From positions 102,304-166,303 of the forward strand of contig NZ_JASPJX010000006.1 in the NCBI RefSeq assembly GCF_030232585.1: a DNA stretch of 64,000 nucleotides, written 5' to 3'. Shown one piece after another: positions 35,350 through 44,127 of the stretch. Source of the DNA: Corynebacterium sp. MSK008 (GTDB lineage: Bacteria > Actinomycetota > Actinomycetes > Mycobacteriales > Mycobacteriaceae). How positions within the stretch are numbered: position 1 is the first letter of the stretch; every line of letters begins with the position of its first letter. The notes under the pieces were generated by a model. It was not told the DNA's origin. It did not search any database and saw nothing but the letters and a program-made list of their open reading frames with translations. The translations under genes were made by a program, and so were the position numbers.

Positions 35350-36378
35350 TTACGCGAACTTCTTCTGTGCCTTCTTCACCAGCTTCTGCGCCTTCTTCTC
35401 GGCCTTCTTGGCCTTGCGCTTCCACTTGAGCTTGGTGATCCAGGACGGGTCGGCGTCCAGCTTGTCCCACGCGTTCTGCAGGGAGTCAATCGCGTTCTGC
35501 GCCTTGTCCTGAGCCTTCGCGGAGGCCTTGTTGACCTTGCGCTTCGCCTTGAACTTGTCCAAGGCGGACGGCTGCAGGTCGTCCAGCTGGTCCTGCAGGT
35601 CGCCGACGACGCTGTTGACCTTGCGCTTCGCCTTAAACTGCTGGATCTTGGACGGCTTGATGTCGCCGTACGCGTCTTCGGCCTTGTCAGCCGCGTCGTC
35701 CAACCATTCGCCCGCGTCCGACAGGAAGCTGGAAGCTTGCTTCTTGGCGTCGCCGAACCAGTCGTTCGCCGCGTCGCCAGCCTTGGAGGCCTTCTTCTTC
35801 CAGTCGCCCTTGTTGTCGTCGACGTAATCGGTGACCTGGTCGGTCGCGTCAGAGAACCAGTCGGATGCCTTGTCCCAGGCCTTCTCGGTCTCAGACTTGG
35901 TTGGCAGCGCCTGCTTGACGTTCTTCTGCGCGGCCTGAGCAGCGTGCTGCGCACGCCACTTCAGGTCCGGCTTGCCGTTGTTGTCCACGGTGGCCAGCAG
36001 GACACCGCCGGCGAGGCCGAGGTCCGTCAGAGCGCCGGTGCGGCGACGTGCCTTTTCCTCGTCATCCTCTGCCTCCCAGAACGCGTGGCGGCCAATAACG
36101 GTCGGCAGCGCGGTAGCAGCCAGCAGGGTCGCGGACAGACGCGGGAACTTGCCGATGGCGAACGACGCGCCAGCGCCGGCCTTGGTCGCGCCGACGATCT
36201 GCGCGGCCGTCTCCGGGCTCTTCGGCAGGAAACCGCGGTACTCACGCGGGGTGACTGCGCGCAGCTTCTTCAACACGCTGTCCGCGCTGTCCTTGTGGCC
36301 AGCCGGGTTCAGCAGGGTCTCGACACCGTCGATCACGTAGACCGAAGCCAGCATCGGGCGTGCGATTTTCCGGATCAT
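35350..36378 (-). CDS. DoxX-family membrane protein with long lysine-rich tail
   Basis: A 342-aa protein. The first ~150 residues are a DoxX domain (SVYVIDGVETLLNPAGH, membrane segments around GAGASFAIGKFPRLSATLLAATAL and GALTDLGLAGGVLLATVD). The remaining ~190 residues are hydrophilic, rich in Lys, Ala and Asp, with several WF/W-containing helices (WFSDATDQV, WFGDAKKQA) and the unit FKAKRKVN twice, ending in a Lys/Ala-rich helix (KKAEKKAQKLVKKAQKKFA). Such tails are known in actinobacterial DoxX proteins and may bind polyanions. ATG 36378 is used; a TTG four codons earlier is possible. Confidence 0.8.
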   Translation of the reverse strand: MIRKIARPMLASVYVIDGVETLLNPAGHKDSADSVLKKLRAVTPREYRGFLPKSPETAAQIVGATKAGAGASFAIGKFPRLSATLLAATALPTVIGRHAFWEAEDDEEKARRRTGALTDLGLAGGVLLATVDNNGKPDLKWRAQHAAQAAQKNVKQALPTKSETEKAWDKASDWFSDATDQVTDYVDDNKGDWKKKASKAGDAANDWFGDAKKQASSFLSDAGEWLDDAADKAEDAYGDIKPSKIQQFKAKRKVNSVVGDLQDQLDDLQPSALDKFKAKRKVNKASAKAQDKAQNAIDSLQNAWDKLDADPSWITKLKWKRKAKKAEKKAQKLVKKAQKKFA

Positions 36379-36465
36379 ACTTTTACCCAATCCTTACTTT
36401 TTGTAGCTGAATGTGCTCCCGTCGAGTGTAGCGATTTTGTGTCACGTCGGTGGCGGGATTTCCAC

Positions 36466-37059
36466 TTACCAGCGACGATCCCACCAGTCATCCAGCTGCG
36501 GGCGCTCGTCACCGAGCGTGGTGGGTTTGCCGTGGCCAGGCCACACGATGGCCTCGTCCGGGTAGACGTCGAAGATCTTCTCCTTCACGTCGTTGAATAG
36601 GCGGACAAAGTCGCCCTCGGACTGAGTTTTGCCCAAGCCCCCGGGAAAAAGGGAGTCGCCGACGAACAGATTGACAGTGCCGTCGATCTCCGCAGCAACA
36701 CAAGCGCCGCCGGGGGTGTGTCCGCGCAAGATAATCACGGGCAGCGTGTGGCCGGCGAACTCGATCGTGTCGCCATCGTTGAGCTCCACGTCTGCGGGTG
36801 CCGGAATCGCCGGGGCGTCCAAAAACGGCGCGTAATGCTTCGCGCCGGTGGCTTCGAGCACCTCGGTGAGCGCCCGGGTGTGGTCGTGGTGCCGGTGCGT
36901 GGTCAGCACCGCGGTGATCTTCACGCCGGCGTCGTCGGCCATGGCCAGGAGTTCGGGGGCGTGCGAAGCTGCGTCGATAAGCAACCCCTGCCCCTCGCTG
37001 CACAGGAGATAGCAGTTGTTGTCCATGTCAGAGACTGAAGTATGGCGAAGAGAAAGCAT
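36466..37059 (-). CDS. Metallo-beta-lactamase-fold hydrolase (glyoxalase II-like)
   Basis: A 197-aa MBL-fold protein with the zinc motif [11 protein letters not shown] (HxHxDH), a second ligand region at [13 protein letters not shown], Asp in [14 protein letters not shown] and the final [11 protein letters not shown]. The compact size and motifs resemble hydroxyacylglutathione-hydrolase-like (YcbL-type) thioesterases. ATG 37059 lies seven bases behind TAGCCT on the minus strand, so it is leaderless; the longer frame overlaps the uvrA promoter region. It is divergent from uvrA, a neighbourhood kept in many actinobacteria. Confidence 0.9.
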   Translation of the reverse strand: MLSLRHTSVSDMDNNCYLLCSEGQGLLIDAASHAPELLAMADDAGVKITAVLTTHRHHDHTRALTEVLEATGAKHYAPFLDAPAIPAPADVELNDGDTIEFAGHTLPVIILRGHTPGGACVAAEIDGTVNLFVGDSLFPGGLGKTQSEGDFVRLFNDVKEKIFDVYPDEAIVWPGHGKPTTLGDERPQLDDWWDRRW

Positions 37060-37144
37060 GCGGCCAAGGCTACCCAGGAATGTTTCACCGCATTCGCGCG
37101 TTGGTAGCGTCTTGGGAGTACCAACCGACGAAAGCGAGAGTGAC

Positions 37145-40003
37145 GTGGCCGAAAAGCTGACAGTGCGCGGCGCGCGCGAACACAACCTCAAGGGCGTGGA
37201 CATTGAACTGCCCCGCGACAAGATGGCGGTGTTTACCGGCCTGTCCGGCTCCGGCAAGTCCTCGCTCGCCTTCGACACCATCTTCGCCGAAGGCCAGCGC
37301 CGCTACGTGGAATCGCTGTCCTCCTACGCCCGCATGTTCCTGGGCCAGATGGACAAGCCGGACGTGGACTACATCGACGGGCTAAGCCCGGCGGTGTCCA
37401 TCGACCAGAAATCCACCAACCGCAACCCCCGCTCCACCGTGGGCACCATCACGGAAATCTACGACTACCTGCGCCTGTTGTACTCGCGCGCCGGCACCCC
37501 GCACTGCCCGGTGTGCGACGCGGTGATTGAGCGCCAGACCCCGCAGCAGATCGTGGACCGCGTGCTCGAGCTGGAGGAACGCACTAAGTTCCAGGTGCTC
37601 GCGCCGATTGTGCGCAAGCGCAAGGGCGAGTTCCAGGACCTCTTCGCCGACCTGTCGTCGCAGGGCTACTCGCGCGTGAACGTGGACGGGGAGACCTACC
37701 AGCTTTCGGACCCGCCGAAGCTGGAAAAGCAGATCAAGCACAACATCGACGTGGTGGTGGACCGCTTGATGGTGAAGGCGAGTCAGAAGCAGCGCCTGAC
37801 GGATTCCGTGGAGACGGCGCTCAAGCTTGCCGACGGCCTGGTCGGTTTCGACTTTGTTGAACTGGAGGCCGACGATCCTGAGCGCGTGCAGATCTTCTCT
37901 GAGAAGATGGCCTGCCCGAACGGCCACAAGCTCAATGTGGAGGAGTACGAGCCGCGCGCGTTTTCCTTCAACTCGCCGTTTGGCGCCTGCCCGGCCTGCG
38001 ACGGCCTGGGCGTGCGCAAGGAGATCGACGTGGACCTGGTTATCCCGGACCCGGATGCGCCTGCAGTGGACGCGTTCCAGCCGTGGAACTCCAGCCCGAA
38101 CAAGAAGTACTTCACCAAACTCATCGAGGCGCTGGCGAAGGAAGAGAACTTCGACGCCAACGCCCCGTTGAGCTCGTTGACCAAGACCCAGCAGAAGCAC
38201 CTGATCCACGGCTCGTCCACGAAAGTCAACGTGCGTTACAAGAACCGCTACGGGCGTCAGCGCTCCTACACCGCGGCCTACGAGGGCATCGTGGGCTACC
38301 TGGAGCGCAAACTGGAGCAGACCGAGTCCGAAACGCAGAAGGAACGCCTGCTCGCCTACACCCGCGAGGTGCCGTGCCCGACCTGCAAGGGCGCGCGCTT
38401 GAAGCCGGAGATCTTGGCTGTGCGCTTGGCGTCGACCACGCACGGGGAGCGCTCCATCGCGGGCCTGACTGAACTGTCGATCGAGGACGCCTCCGAGTAC
38501 CTGGACAACCTGGTGCTGGGCTACCGCGAGGAAATGATCGCCGGTGCCGTGCTGCGCGAGATCCAGGCCCGCCTGCACTTCCTGTTGGACGTGGGGCTGA
38601 ACTACCTCACCCTGGCCCGCTCCGCCGGCACGCTGTCCGGCGGCGAGGCGCAGCGCATCCGTCTGGCCACCCAGATCGGCTCCGGCCTGGCCGGCGTGCT
38701 CTACGTGCTGGACGAGCCGTCCATCGGCCTGCACCAGCGCGACAACCAGCGTCTGATCACCACCCTGAAGAAGCTGCGCGACCTGGGCAACACCCTGGTG
38801 GTGGTGGAGCACGACGAGGACACCATCCGCGAAGCCGACTGGCTCATCGACATCGGCCCGCGCGCCGGCGAATACGGCGGGGAAGTGGTCTACCAGGGCA
38901 AGCCGGAGGGCATCCTCAAGGCCAAAGACTCCATCACGGGTGACTACCTGTCCGGCCGCAAGGTCATTGAGGTGCCGGAGCACCGGAGGGACGTCGATAA
39001 GCAAAGGCAACTGAAAATCATCGGCGCGCGCGAGAACAACCTCGACAACGTCAGCGTGGACATCCCGCTCGGCGTGCTGGTGGCCGTGACCGGCGTGTCC
39101 GGCTCCGGCAAGTCCACGCTGGTCAACCAGATTTTGGCGAAGACGTTGCAGAACCAGCTTAACGGCGCGCGCCAGGTGCCCGGCCGGGTGAAGAAGGTCG
39201 AGGGGCTGGAGCACCTGGACAAGCTCGTGCAGGTGGACCAGAGCCCGATCGGGCGCACCCCGCGCTCCAACCCGGCGACGTACACCGGCGTGTTCGACAA
39301 GATCCGCAACCTGTTCGCCGAGACCCAGGAGGCCAAGGTGCGCGGCTACAAGGCCGGGCGCTTCTCCTTCAACGTCAAGGGCGGGCGGTGTGAGGCCTGC
39401 CATGGCGACGGCACCATCAAAATCGAGATGAACTTCCTGCCGGACGTGTACGTGCCGTGCGAGGTATGCGAAGGTGCGCGCTACAACCGCGAGACGCTCG
39501 AGGTGCGCTACAAGGGCAAGAACATCGCCGAGGTACTGGAGATGCCGATCTCTGAGGCCGCCGAGTTCTTCGAGCCGATCACCTCCATCCACCGCTACCT
39601 GCAGACGCTAGTGGACGTCGGCCTCGGCTACGTCCGCCTCGGCCAGAGCGCGACCACGCTCTCCGGCGGCGAGGCGCAGCGCGTGAAGCTTGCCGCGGAG
39701 CTGCAGAAGCGCTCCAACGGCCGCACGATCTACATCCTGGACGAGCCGACGACGGGCCTGCACTTCGAGGACATCCGCAAACTCATGCTGGTGCTCAACG
39801 GCCTGGTGGATAAGGGCAACACTGTGCTGGTCATCGAACACAACCTGGACGTGATCAAGTCCGCGGACTGGATCGTGGACATGGGGCCCGAGGGCGGCTC
39901 GGGCGGCGGCACGGTGGTCGCGCAGGGCACGCCGGAGGACGTCGCAAAGGTGCCCGGTTCCTTCACCGGGCAGTTCCTGCAGGACGTTTTGGCGAAGGAC
40001 TAG
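37145..40003 (+). CDS. uvrA: UvrABC system protein A
   Basis: UvrA, 952 aa, the damage-sensing ABC ATPase dimer of nucleotide excision repair. It has two ATPase modules: Walker [21 protein letters not shown] near residue 30 and [14 protein letters not shown] near 655, with signatures [13 protein letters not shown] and [13 protein letters not shown]. Zinc-binding cysteines are seen in [17 protein letters not shown] and CEACHGDG...CEVC. GTG 37145 gives [19 protein letters not shown], the standard N-terminus; the frame open upstream to 37016 is not supported. TAGCGT near 37105 is a possible -10 box. Codon use is normal. Confidence 0.97.
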   Translation: MAEKLTVRGAREHNLKGVDIELPRDKMAVFTGLSGSGKSSLAFDTIFAEGQRRYVESLSSYARMFLGQMDKPDVDYIDGLSPAVSIDQKSTNRNPRSTVGTITEIYDYLRLLYSRAGTPHCPVCDAVIERQTPQQIVDRVLELEERTKFQVLAPIVRKRKGEFQDLFADLSSQGYSRVNVDGETYQLSDPPKLEKQIKHNIDVVVDRLMVKASQKQRLTDSVETALKLADGLVGFDFVELEADDPERVQIFSEKMACPNGHKLNVEEYEPRAFSFNSPFGACPACDGLGVRKEIDVDLVIPDPDAPAVDAFQPWNSSPNKKYFTKLIEALAKEENFDANAPLSSLTKTQQKHLIHGSSTKVNVRYKNRYGRQRSYTAAYEGIVGYLERKLEQTESETQKERLLAYTREVPCPTCKGARLKPEILAVRLASTTHGERSIAGLTELSIEDASEYLDNLVLGYREEMIAGAVLREIQARLHFLLDVGLNYLTLARSAGTLSGGEAQRIRLATQIGSGLAGVLYVLDEPSIGLHQRDNQRLITTLKKLRDLGNTLVVVEHDEDTIREADWLIDIGPRAGEYGGEVVYQGKPEGILKAKDSITGDYLSGRKVIEVPEHRRDVDKQRQLKIIGARENNLDNVSVDIPLGVLVAVTGVSGSGKSTLVNQILAKTLQNQLNGARQVPGRVKKVEGLEHLDKLVQVDQSPIGRTPRSNPATYTGVFDKIRNLFAETQEAKVRGYKAGRFSFNVKGGRCEACHGDGTIKIEMNFLPDVYVPCEVCEGARYNRETLEVRYKGKNIAEVLEMPISEAAEFFEPITSIHRYLQTLVDVGLGYVRLGQSATTLSGGEAQRVKLAAELQKRSNGRTIYILDEPTTGLHFEDIRKLMLVLNGLVDKGNTVLVIEHNLDVIKSADWIVDMGPEGGSGGGTVVAQGTPEDVAKVPGSFTGQFLQDVLAKD

Positions 40004-40024
40004 GTAAGCCTGCGGCGCGCCGAT

Positions 40025-40054
40025 TTGGTTTGTGCAGGCATGGGCATGTATATT
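40025..40054 (+). promoter_or_regulatory. infC operon promoter
   Basis: TTGGTT (40025-40030), an 18-bp spacer and TATATT (40049-40054) form a good promoter 22 bp after uvrA, giving an infC leader of about 245 bases. Confidence 0.6.
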
Positions 40055-40061
40055 GCTGCCT

Positions 40062-40235
40062 ACACCGCCCAGCGCGCCCGTGTCATGCGGGTGCGGGGGC
40101 CGCAAGAGGAGTGAATCCCACCCCAAGCCGCTCAGTCAACTGAGTTGGATACGGGTCAAACGGTGCGCAAGACACACGTGTGTCTTAGCGTGCCATGGAC
40201 GATCTCCCGCCACCCGTCAGGGTGAGCGGGTTTTT
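40062..40235 (+). promoter_or_regulatory. infC leader with attenuator hairpin
   Basis: The leader ends in a classic terminator: CCCGCCACCC / GGGTGAGCGGG around the loop GTCA (40206-40230) with T5, 70 bases before infC. Upstream are a perfect 18-bp palindrome AAGACACACGTGTGTCTT (40169-40186) and the hairpin CTCAGT-CA-ACTGAG. The order suggests an attenuated leader for the IF3-L35-L20 operon; which ligand controls it is unknown. It could alternatively end uvrA readthrough. Confidence 0.55.
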
Positions 40236-40304
40236 CGCGTGGGATGAGCCTGATTGCGGTTCAAGTGCGGCACGCATTGTTTCTTTAAGTCTCTAGGAGT
40301 TCTC

Positions 40305-40826
<522 letters not shown>

Positions 40827-40859
40827 TTCCAACAATCGACACTCTGAAGGGCTTTCACC

Positions 40860-41054
40860 ATGAAGCAGAAGACCCACAAGGGCACCGCAAAGCGCATCAA
40901 GGTCAACGGCAAGGGCAAGCTGCGCCGCGAGCAGGCTGGTAAGCGCCACCTGAACGAGAAGCTCTCGTCGAAGCGTCGCCGCAAGCTGTCCGGCTCCACC
41001 GACGTCGCTAAGGCAGACGTCAAGCGCGCAAAGCGCCTCCTCGGCATGTCCTAA
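40860..41054 (+). CDS. rpmI: 50S ribosomal protein L35
   Basis: L35, 64 aa, highly basic: MKQKTHKGTAKRIKVNGKGK at the start and KRAKRLLGMS at the end, both typical. GAAGGGC precedes the ATG. It lies 33 bp after infC in the classic infC-rpmI-rplT operon and assembles into the large ribosomal subunit. Confidence 0.97.
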   Translation: MKQKTHKGTAKRIKVNGKGKLRREQAGKRHLNEKLSSKRRRKLSGSTDVAKADVKRAKRLLGMS

Positions 41055-41107
41055 GCACTGCCCGATCAATCAACCGATTACGAGAAACAGAAAAGGAAGT
41101 TTGACTC

Positions 41108-41491
41108 ATGGCACGTGTGAAGCGTTCAGTCAATGCTAAGAAGAAGCGCCGCGCAATCCTCAAGTCCGCGAAGGGCTACCGCGGCCAGCGCTCCCGCCTG
41201 TACCGCAAGGCGAAGGAGCAGTGGCTGCACTCCCAGACCTACGCGTACCGCGACCGCCGCAAGCGCAAGGGTGAGTTCCGCAAGCTGTGGATCCAGCGCA
41301 TCAACGCCGCTGCCCGCATGAACGACATCACCTACAACCGCCTCATCCACGGCCTGAAGCTGGCCGAGGTCGAGGTCGACCGCAAGATCCTGGCCGAGCT
41401 GGCTGTCAGCGACTTCGCTGCCTTCTCCGCTCTGTGCGAGGTTGCGAAGAACGCGCTGCCGGAGGACGTCAACGCTCCGAAGGCTGCGTAA
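41108..41491 (+). CDS. rplT: 50S ribosomal protein L20
   Basis: L20, 127 aa, an early assembly protein of the large subunit that binds 23S r[22 protein letters not shown] and the central [22 protein letters not shown] are diagnostic. AAAGGAAG stands before the ATG. In other bacteria L20 represses its own operon; any such site here would be in the infC leader. A very strong terminator follows 13 bp after the stop. Confidence 0.97.
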   Translation: MARVKRSVNAKKKRRAILKSAKGYRGQRSRLYRKAKEQWLHSQTYAYRDRRKRKGEFRKLWIQRINAAARMNDITYNRLIHGLKLAEVEVDRKILAELAVSDFAAFSALCEVAKNALPEDVNAPKAA

Positions 41492-41504
41492 AGCACTTTC
41501 GCTT

Positions 41505-41563
41505 AACGACGAAGCTCCCGCCCAACCCCGAGGAATCAGGGTAGGCGGGAGCTTTTTCGTCGT
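41505..41563. terminator. Bidirectional terminator after rplT
   Basis: Core stem AGCTCCCGCC / GGCGGGAGCT followed by TTTTT, extended outside by CGACGAA / TTCGTCG with a three-base bulge. It serves rplT on + and the secreted protein gene (stop at 41577) on -. A GCTTAACGACG relative of the dispersed 11-mer (41501-41511) forms part of the outer arm. Confidence 0.9.
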
Positions 41564-41576
41564 TCTTGGAGCTGTG

Positions 41577-42944
41577 TTAGAAGATGCCCTCGTTCTCGCG
41601 GCCGAAGTCATCGAGCGTGACCTCGCGGGAGTCGACGTCCTGGTCGTTGTACTCGGAATCGTCGCCCTCGAGACGGCCAGTCTGGGAAACGGTGATGTAG
41701 TTGGTCAGACGGCCTTCCTTGGTATTGCCGTCGCCGAAGGAGAAGGACACGAGGTCTGCTTCCTCACCCGGGTTGATCGGGTTGGAGAGGGTGACCTCGA
41801 AGATGCGCGCCTGCTCGTCCTCGTCCCAACCGAGGTCACGGGCGTAGCCGCCCTCGCGGGTGGTGGTGGTGATCAGACGGTCAACGCCCTCCGGGCCGTC
41901 CTCGGTGCGGACTGCGACGCGGAAGGTCACAGCCGGGAACTCGCCCCAGTAGCGCTCGTTGCCGACATTCTTCACGCGCAGAGCGGCGGAACCAGCGAAG
42001 CCCTTCGCCTTCGCGGAGGACACGGTGAAGTACGGCTCAAGGTCCAGGTCGTGGTCGGCCTTGTCGTCGGTGGACTCTTCCTTTGCTGCCTTCTCGTTCT
42101 CGGCGGCGAGGTTGACATCCTCGTTGCTGACGTCGGCGGTCTTGTTGTCGTCGACCTTCTCCACGTCGTCGATGTTGTCGCCCTTGTTCAGGGTGTCAAC
42201 GTCCTTGTCGTACTCAGTGTTCGGCTCGTCCTTGACCTCGGTTGTCTGAGCACCCTTGTTGGGAGCCCAGGAATCAGCCGGGGTGTCGAAGTTCTTCACG
42301 CGAACCTCGTTCTTTACCGGCATGTTTGCAACCCAGGCGGTCGGGGTTGCCCAGGTGCCGTTCGGGCGGCAGCGCTGCTGGGTTCCGGTCATGGTGACGG
42401 TGCGGAAGCCGTAGGTTGCCTCACCGGTGTTGCCGGCCGGAACGTCGTACGGGCCCACGGTCTGGCCGACGTTCCAGGACAGCTCTGCGGAGACGTCCCA
42501 GCCCAGGGACTTAGCCAGGGAGTAGCCGATGTTGCCCTCGATGCCCTTCTTGGAGCCGGAGCCGCCGAGATCCAGAGTCTCGGTCTTGGAGCCGTTGACG
42601 GAAGCAGACACGGTCTGGGTGCGGGAGAGATCCTGCTGCAGCGGGATAGCCTCGTCGGAAAGGTTGGTGGTGGAGATGGTGCCCACCGGCAGGAAGTTGT
42701 CCTTCACCTTGTACACGACGGTGCGATAGTCCTCGGTGGAGTTGCACACGGGGCGCGGGTTAAGCACGTTGGCCTTCAGGTGGTCGGAGCCACGGTATGT
42801 GTGCACGATCGGGAGCTTGTCGTTGTTCGCCGGGGTCTCGGGAGCGGACTCCTCGAGGGTGGTTGCGTTCGCGGGAGCGATGGCAGCGCCGGCCATCAGA
42901 GCGCCGAGAAGCGCGGTAGTGATACGTCGGGTCTTACGGGTCAT
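41577..42944 (-). CDS. Secreted protein, possible aerolysin-like toxin fold
   Basis: A 455-aa exported protein; signal peptide MTRKTRRITTALLGALMAG with cleavage near ANA-TTLEE. Residues about 60-210 are rich in alternating Ser/Thr (SRTQTVSASVNGSKTETLDL) and include LSWNVGQTVGPYDVPAG and YGFRTVTMTGTQQRC. This pattern I associate, without certainty, with aerolysin/ETX-MTX2-like beta-pore proteins in actinobacteria. Then comes an acidic, disordered linker (about 225-305) and a C-terminal beta-rich domain (about 310-440, SAALRVKNVGNERYWGEFPAV) like an Ig-type fold. GGAAAGGA precedes the ATG. A -35/-10 promoter and two direct repeats lie upstream, next to the response regulator gene. Confidence 0.7.
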   Translation of the reverse strand: MTRKTRRITTALLGALMAGAAIAPANATTLEESAPETPANNDKLPIVHTYRGSDHLKANVLNPRPVCNSTEDYRTVVYKVKDNFLPVGTISTTNLSDEAIPLQQDLSRTQTVSASVNGSKTETLDLGGSGSKKGIEGNIGYSLAKSLGWDVSAELSWNVGQTVGPYDVPAGNTGEATYGFRTVTMTGTQQRCRPNGTWATPTAWVANMPVKNEVRVKNFDTPADSWAPNKGAQTTEVKDEPNTEYDKDVDTLNKGDNIDDVEKVDDNKTADVSNEDVNLAAENEKAAKEESTDDKADHDLDLEPYFTVSSAKAKGFAGSAALRVKNVGNERYWGEFPAVTFRVAVRTEDGPEGVDRLITTTTREGGYARDLGWDEDEQARIFEVTLSNPINPGEEADLVSFSFGDGNTKEGRLTNYITVSQTGRLEGDDSEYNDQDVDSREVTLDDFGRENEGIF

Positions 42945-43011
42945 ACGTTGTCCTTTCCTGTGAAGCTACCGCCAGCGTCGCTAGCAGGTGGGGTGGTTAC
43001 TTACAGGGGTC

Positions 43012-43040
43012 AACGTAAGGACGTCGCTGTCGTGTGACAA
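43012..43040 (-). promoter_or_regulatory. Promoter of the 455-aa secreted protein gene
   Basis: On the minus strand, TTGTCA (43035-43040), a 17-bp spacer and TACGTT (43012-43017) give a predicted start near 43005, about 60 bases before the ATG. Confidence 0.55.
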
Positions 43041-43060
43041 GGAATTTTTGGAGTCTTGGC

Positions 43061-43091
43061 ACCTTCGTTCCCGAAGCCGATACCTTCGTTC
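43061..43091 (-). promoter_or_regulatory. Direct repeat GAACGAAGGT, 21-bp period: probable activator site
   Basis: Two exact copies of GAACGAAGGT (43082-43091 and 43061-43070 on the minus strand) are separated by 11 bp, two helical turns apart, centred about 60 and 81 bases upstream of the predicted transcription start. This is the geometry of a dimeric activator such as the LuxR-type regulator encoded directly upstream. The interval also contains CGAAG-N7-CTTCG symmetry. Confidence 0.55.
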
Positions 43092-43107
43092 AGCGCGGAG
43101 GAAGCAG

Positions 43108-43806
43108 CTACTGCGTCTGCGGTCCGCGCCCGTTGAGCACGGTGACCACAAGGTCAAGGCGGGAGGAAACTCCGTAGGCCGAGAGCAGCTTAGAGACCAT
43201 CTTCTTCACCGTGGACTCGGAGTAGTTCAGGTGCTTCGCAATGTCGGCGTTGCTCAAGCCGTCGCAAAGCAGCTCAAGCACCCTTTGTTCGGTATCTGAA
43301 ACACCAGACGGGACATCGATGGCGGCCTTTGAGTGCTGTTTCTGTGCAGCCTGCGGTGTTTTCGCTTCACGCTGCGAAAGATGGGGAAGCAGCTTGTTCA
43401 TCGCAGCTGGTGAGATGACAGTGCCGCCTGCGACAGCCTGCCGCACCGAAAGAATGATCTCCTCGCGTGGCTGGCTTTTCAAAATGTAGCCACGGCCGCC
43501 GTGGTCGAGGATGTCGAGCATCGCGGTGTCATTGTCCAACGAGCTAATGGCCAAAAATGCTGGTGCGGACCCGCGCGCGACCAGGTTACGCAACAACTCG
43601 GCGCCGCCCATGTGCTGCATGTAGACGTCCGAAAGCACCACATCCACGTCTAATTGGGGGATGCGGTCTAAAGCTTCGGACCCGTCCGAAGCCGTCTCTA
43701 CGACGGTGATGCCCTCGGCGCTGTCGAGGTAGCTTTTCAGCACCTCGCGGACCAACGGATCATCGTCAACGAGGAAAACCCGGATGGGCTGATCAGGTGA
43801 GGTCAT
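43108..43806 (-). CDS. NarL/LuxR-type response regulator
   Basis: A 232-aa response regulator. The receiver domain (about 5-125) has the acidic pocket VFLVDDDPLVREVL, phosphoacceptor Asp60 in VVLSDVYMQ, Ser in LAISSLD and Lys in GYILKSQP, all intact. A linker of about 30 residues leads to the LuxR helix-turn-helix (about 165-225, SDTEQRVLELLCDGLSNADI and YSESTVKKMVSKLL). ATG 43806 gives MTSPDQPIRVFLV; it lies 10 bp after the small secreted peptide gene, so both share a transcript. The kinase gene lies 300 bp upstream on the same strand, and the likely target gene directly downstream. Confidence 0.93.
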   Translation of the reverse strand: MTSPDQPIRVFLVDDDPLVREVLKSYLDSAEGITVVETASDGSEALDRIPQLDVDVVLSDVYMQHMGGAELLRNLVARGSAPAFLAISSLDNDTAMLDILDHGGRGYILKSQPREEIILSVRQAVAGGTVISPAAMNKLLPHLSQREAKTPQAAQKQHSKAAIDVPSGVSDTEQRVLELLCDGLSNADIAKHLNYSESTVKKMVSKLLSAYGVSSRLDLVVTVLNGRGPQTQ

Positions 43807-43816
43807 TTCGGTGCGA

Positions 43817-43981
43817 TTAGCACCACAGACGGCCGAGCATGCCGCCGCACTCAAAGGTGTCGCCAATGGCGCCAGCTGCGTAGGGGGTCGCCACTGTCTG
43901 TGCATCCGCAGACGCAGGTGCAACGGTGAGAAGGCCGGTTGCAACGAAGGCGGAGGCGGCGAGGCGAGCAAACTTGCGCAT
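43817..43981 (-). CDS. Small secreted two-cysteine peptide
   Basis: A 54-codon gene below usual length cut-offs. It reads MRKFARLAASAFVATGLLTV, then APASA with a signal peptidase site after Ala25, leaving a 29-residue mature peptide that ends GDTFECGGMLGRLWC with Cys45 and the C-terminal Cys54. AAAGGA lies six bases before the ATG. It is placed between kinase and response regulator genes, 10 bp before the latter. Secretion and small size suggest a signal peptide for the adjacent kinase or a disulfide-bonded bacteriocin-like product; I recognise no family. The coding case rests on signal peptide, ribosome site and operon fit. Confidence 0.7.
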   Translation of the reverse strand: MRKFARLAASAFVATGLLTVAPASADAQTVATPYAAGAIGDTFECGGMLGRLWC

Positions 43982-43990
43982 TTGCTTATC

Positions 43991-44127
43991 CTTTCGTCAA
44001 CGAAAGATGGAGATCGATACACAGAATTATGGGTGCAGACGGTAACAATGCGCAATTAGTTTGCCCGCATAGGGGAGAAGTCGGTACGAAAGTATCCTTC
44101 GGGCGCTCGGCAGATCTACTTTCGTTC
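43991..44127 (-). promoter_or_regulatory. Promoter and repeated half-sites before the peptide gene
   Basis: On the minus strand, TTGCGC (44050-44055), an 18-bp spacer and CATAAT (44026-44031) form a promoter. GAACGAAAGT (44118-44127), differing in one base from the repeats before the secreted protein gene, overlaps the kinase stop codon. An inverted relative GTACGAAAGT on + is at 44084-44093. In the leader, CTTTCGT-TG-ACGAAAG (43991-44006) is a perfect inverted repeat whose right arm overlaps the AAAGGA ribosome site. Confidence 0.5.

Noticed and set aside
37382..39592. 736-codon minus-strand frame opposite uvrA
   Set aside because: Antisense shadow of uvrA; no domain, no start signal, and low-complexity HV/VL/RA composition.
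40118..40147. Ten-codon leader peptide (GTG ... TGA) in the infC leader
   Set aside because: The putative ribosome site abuts the start with no spacing, and there is no run of one regulatory codon.
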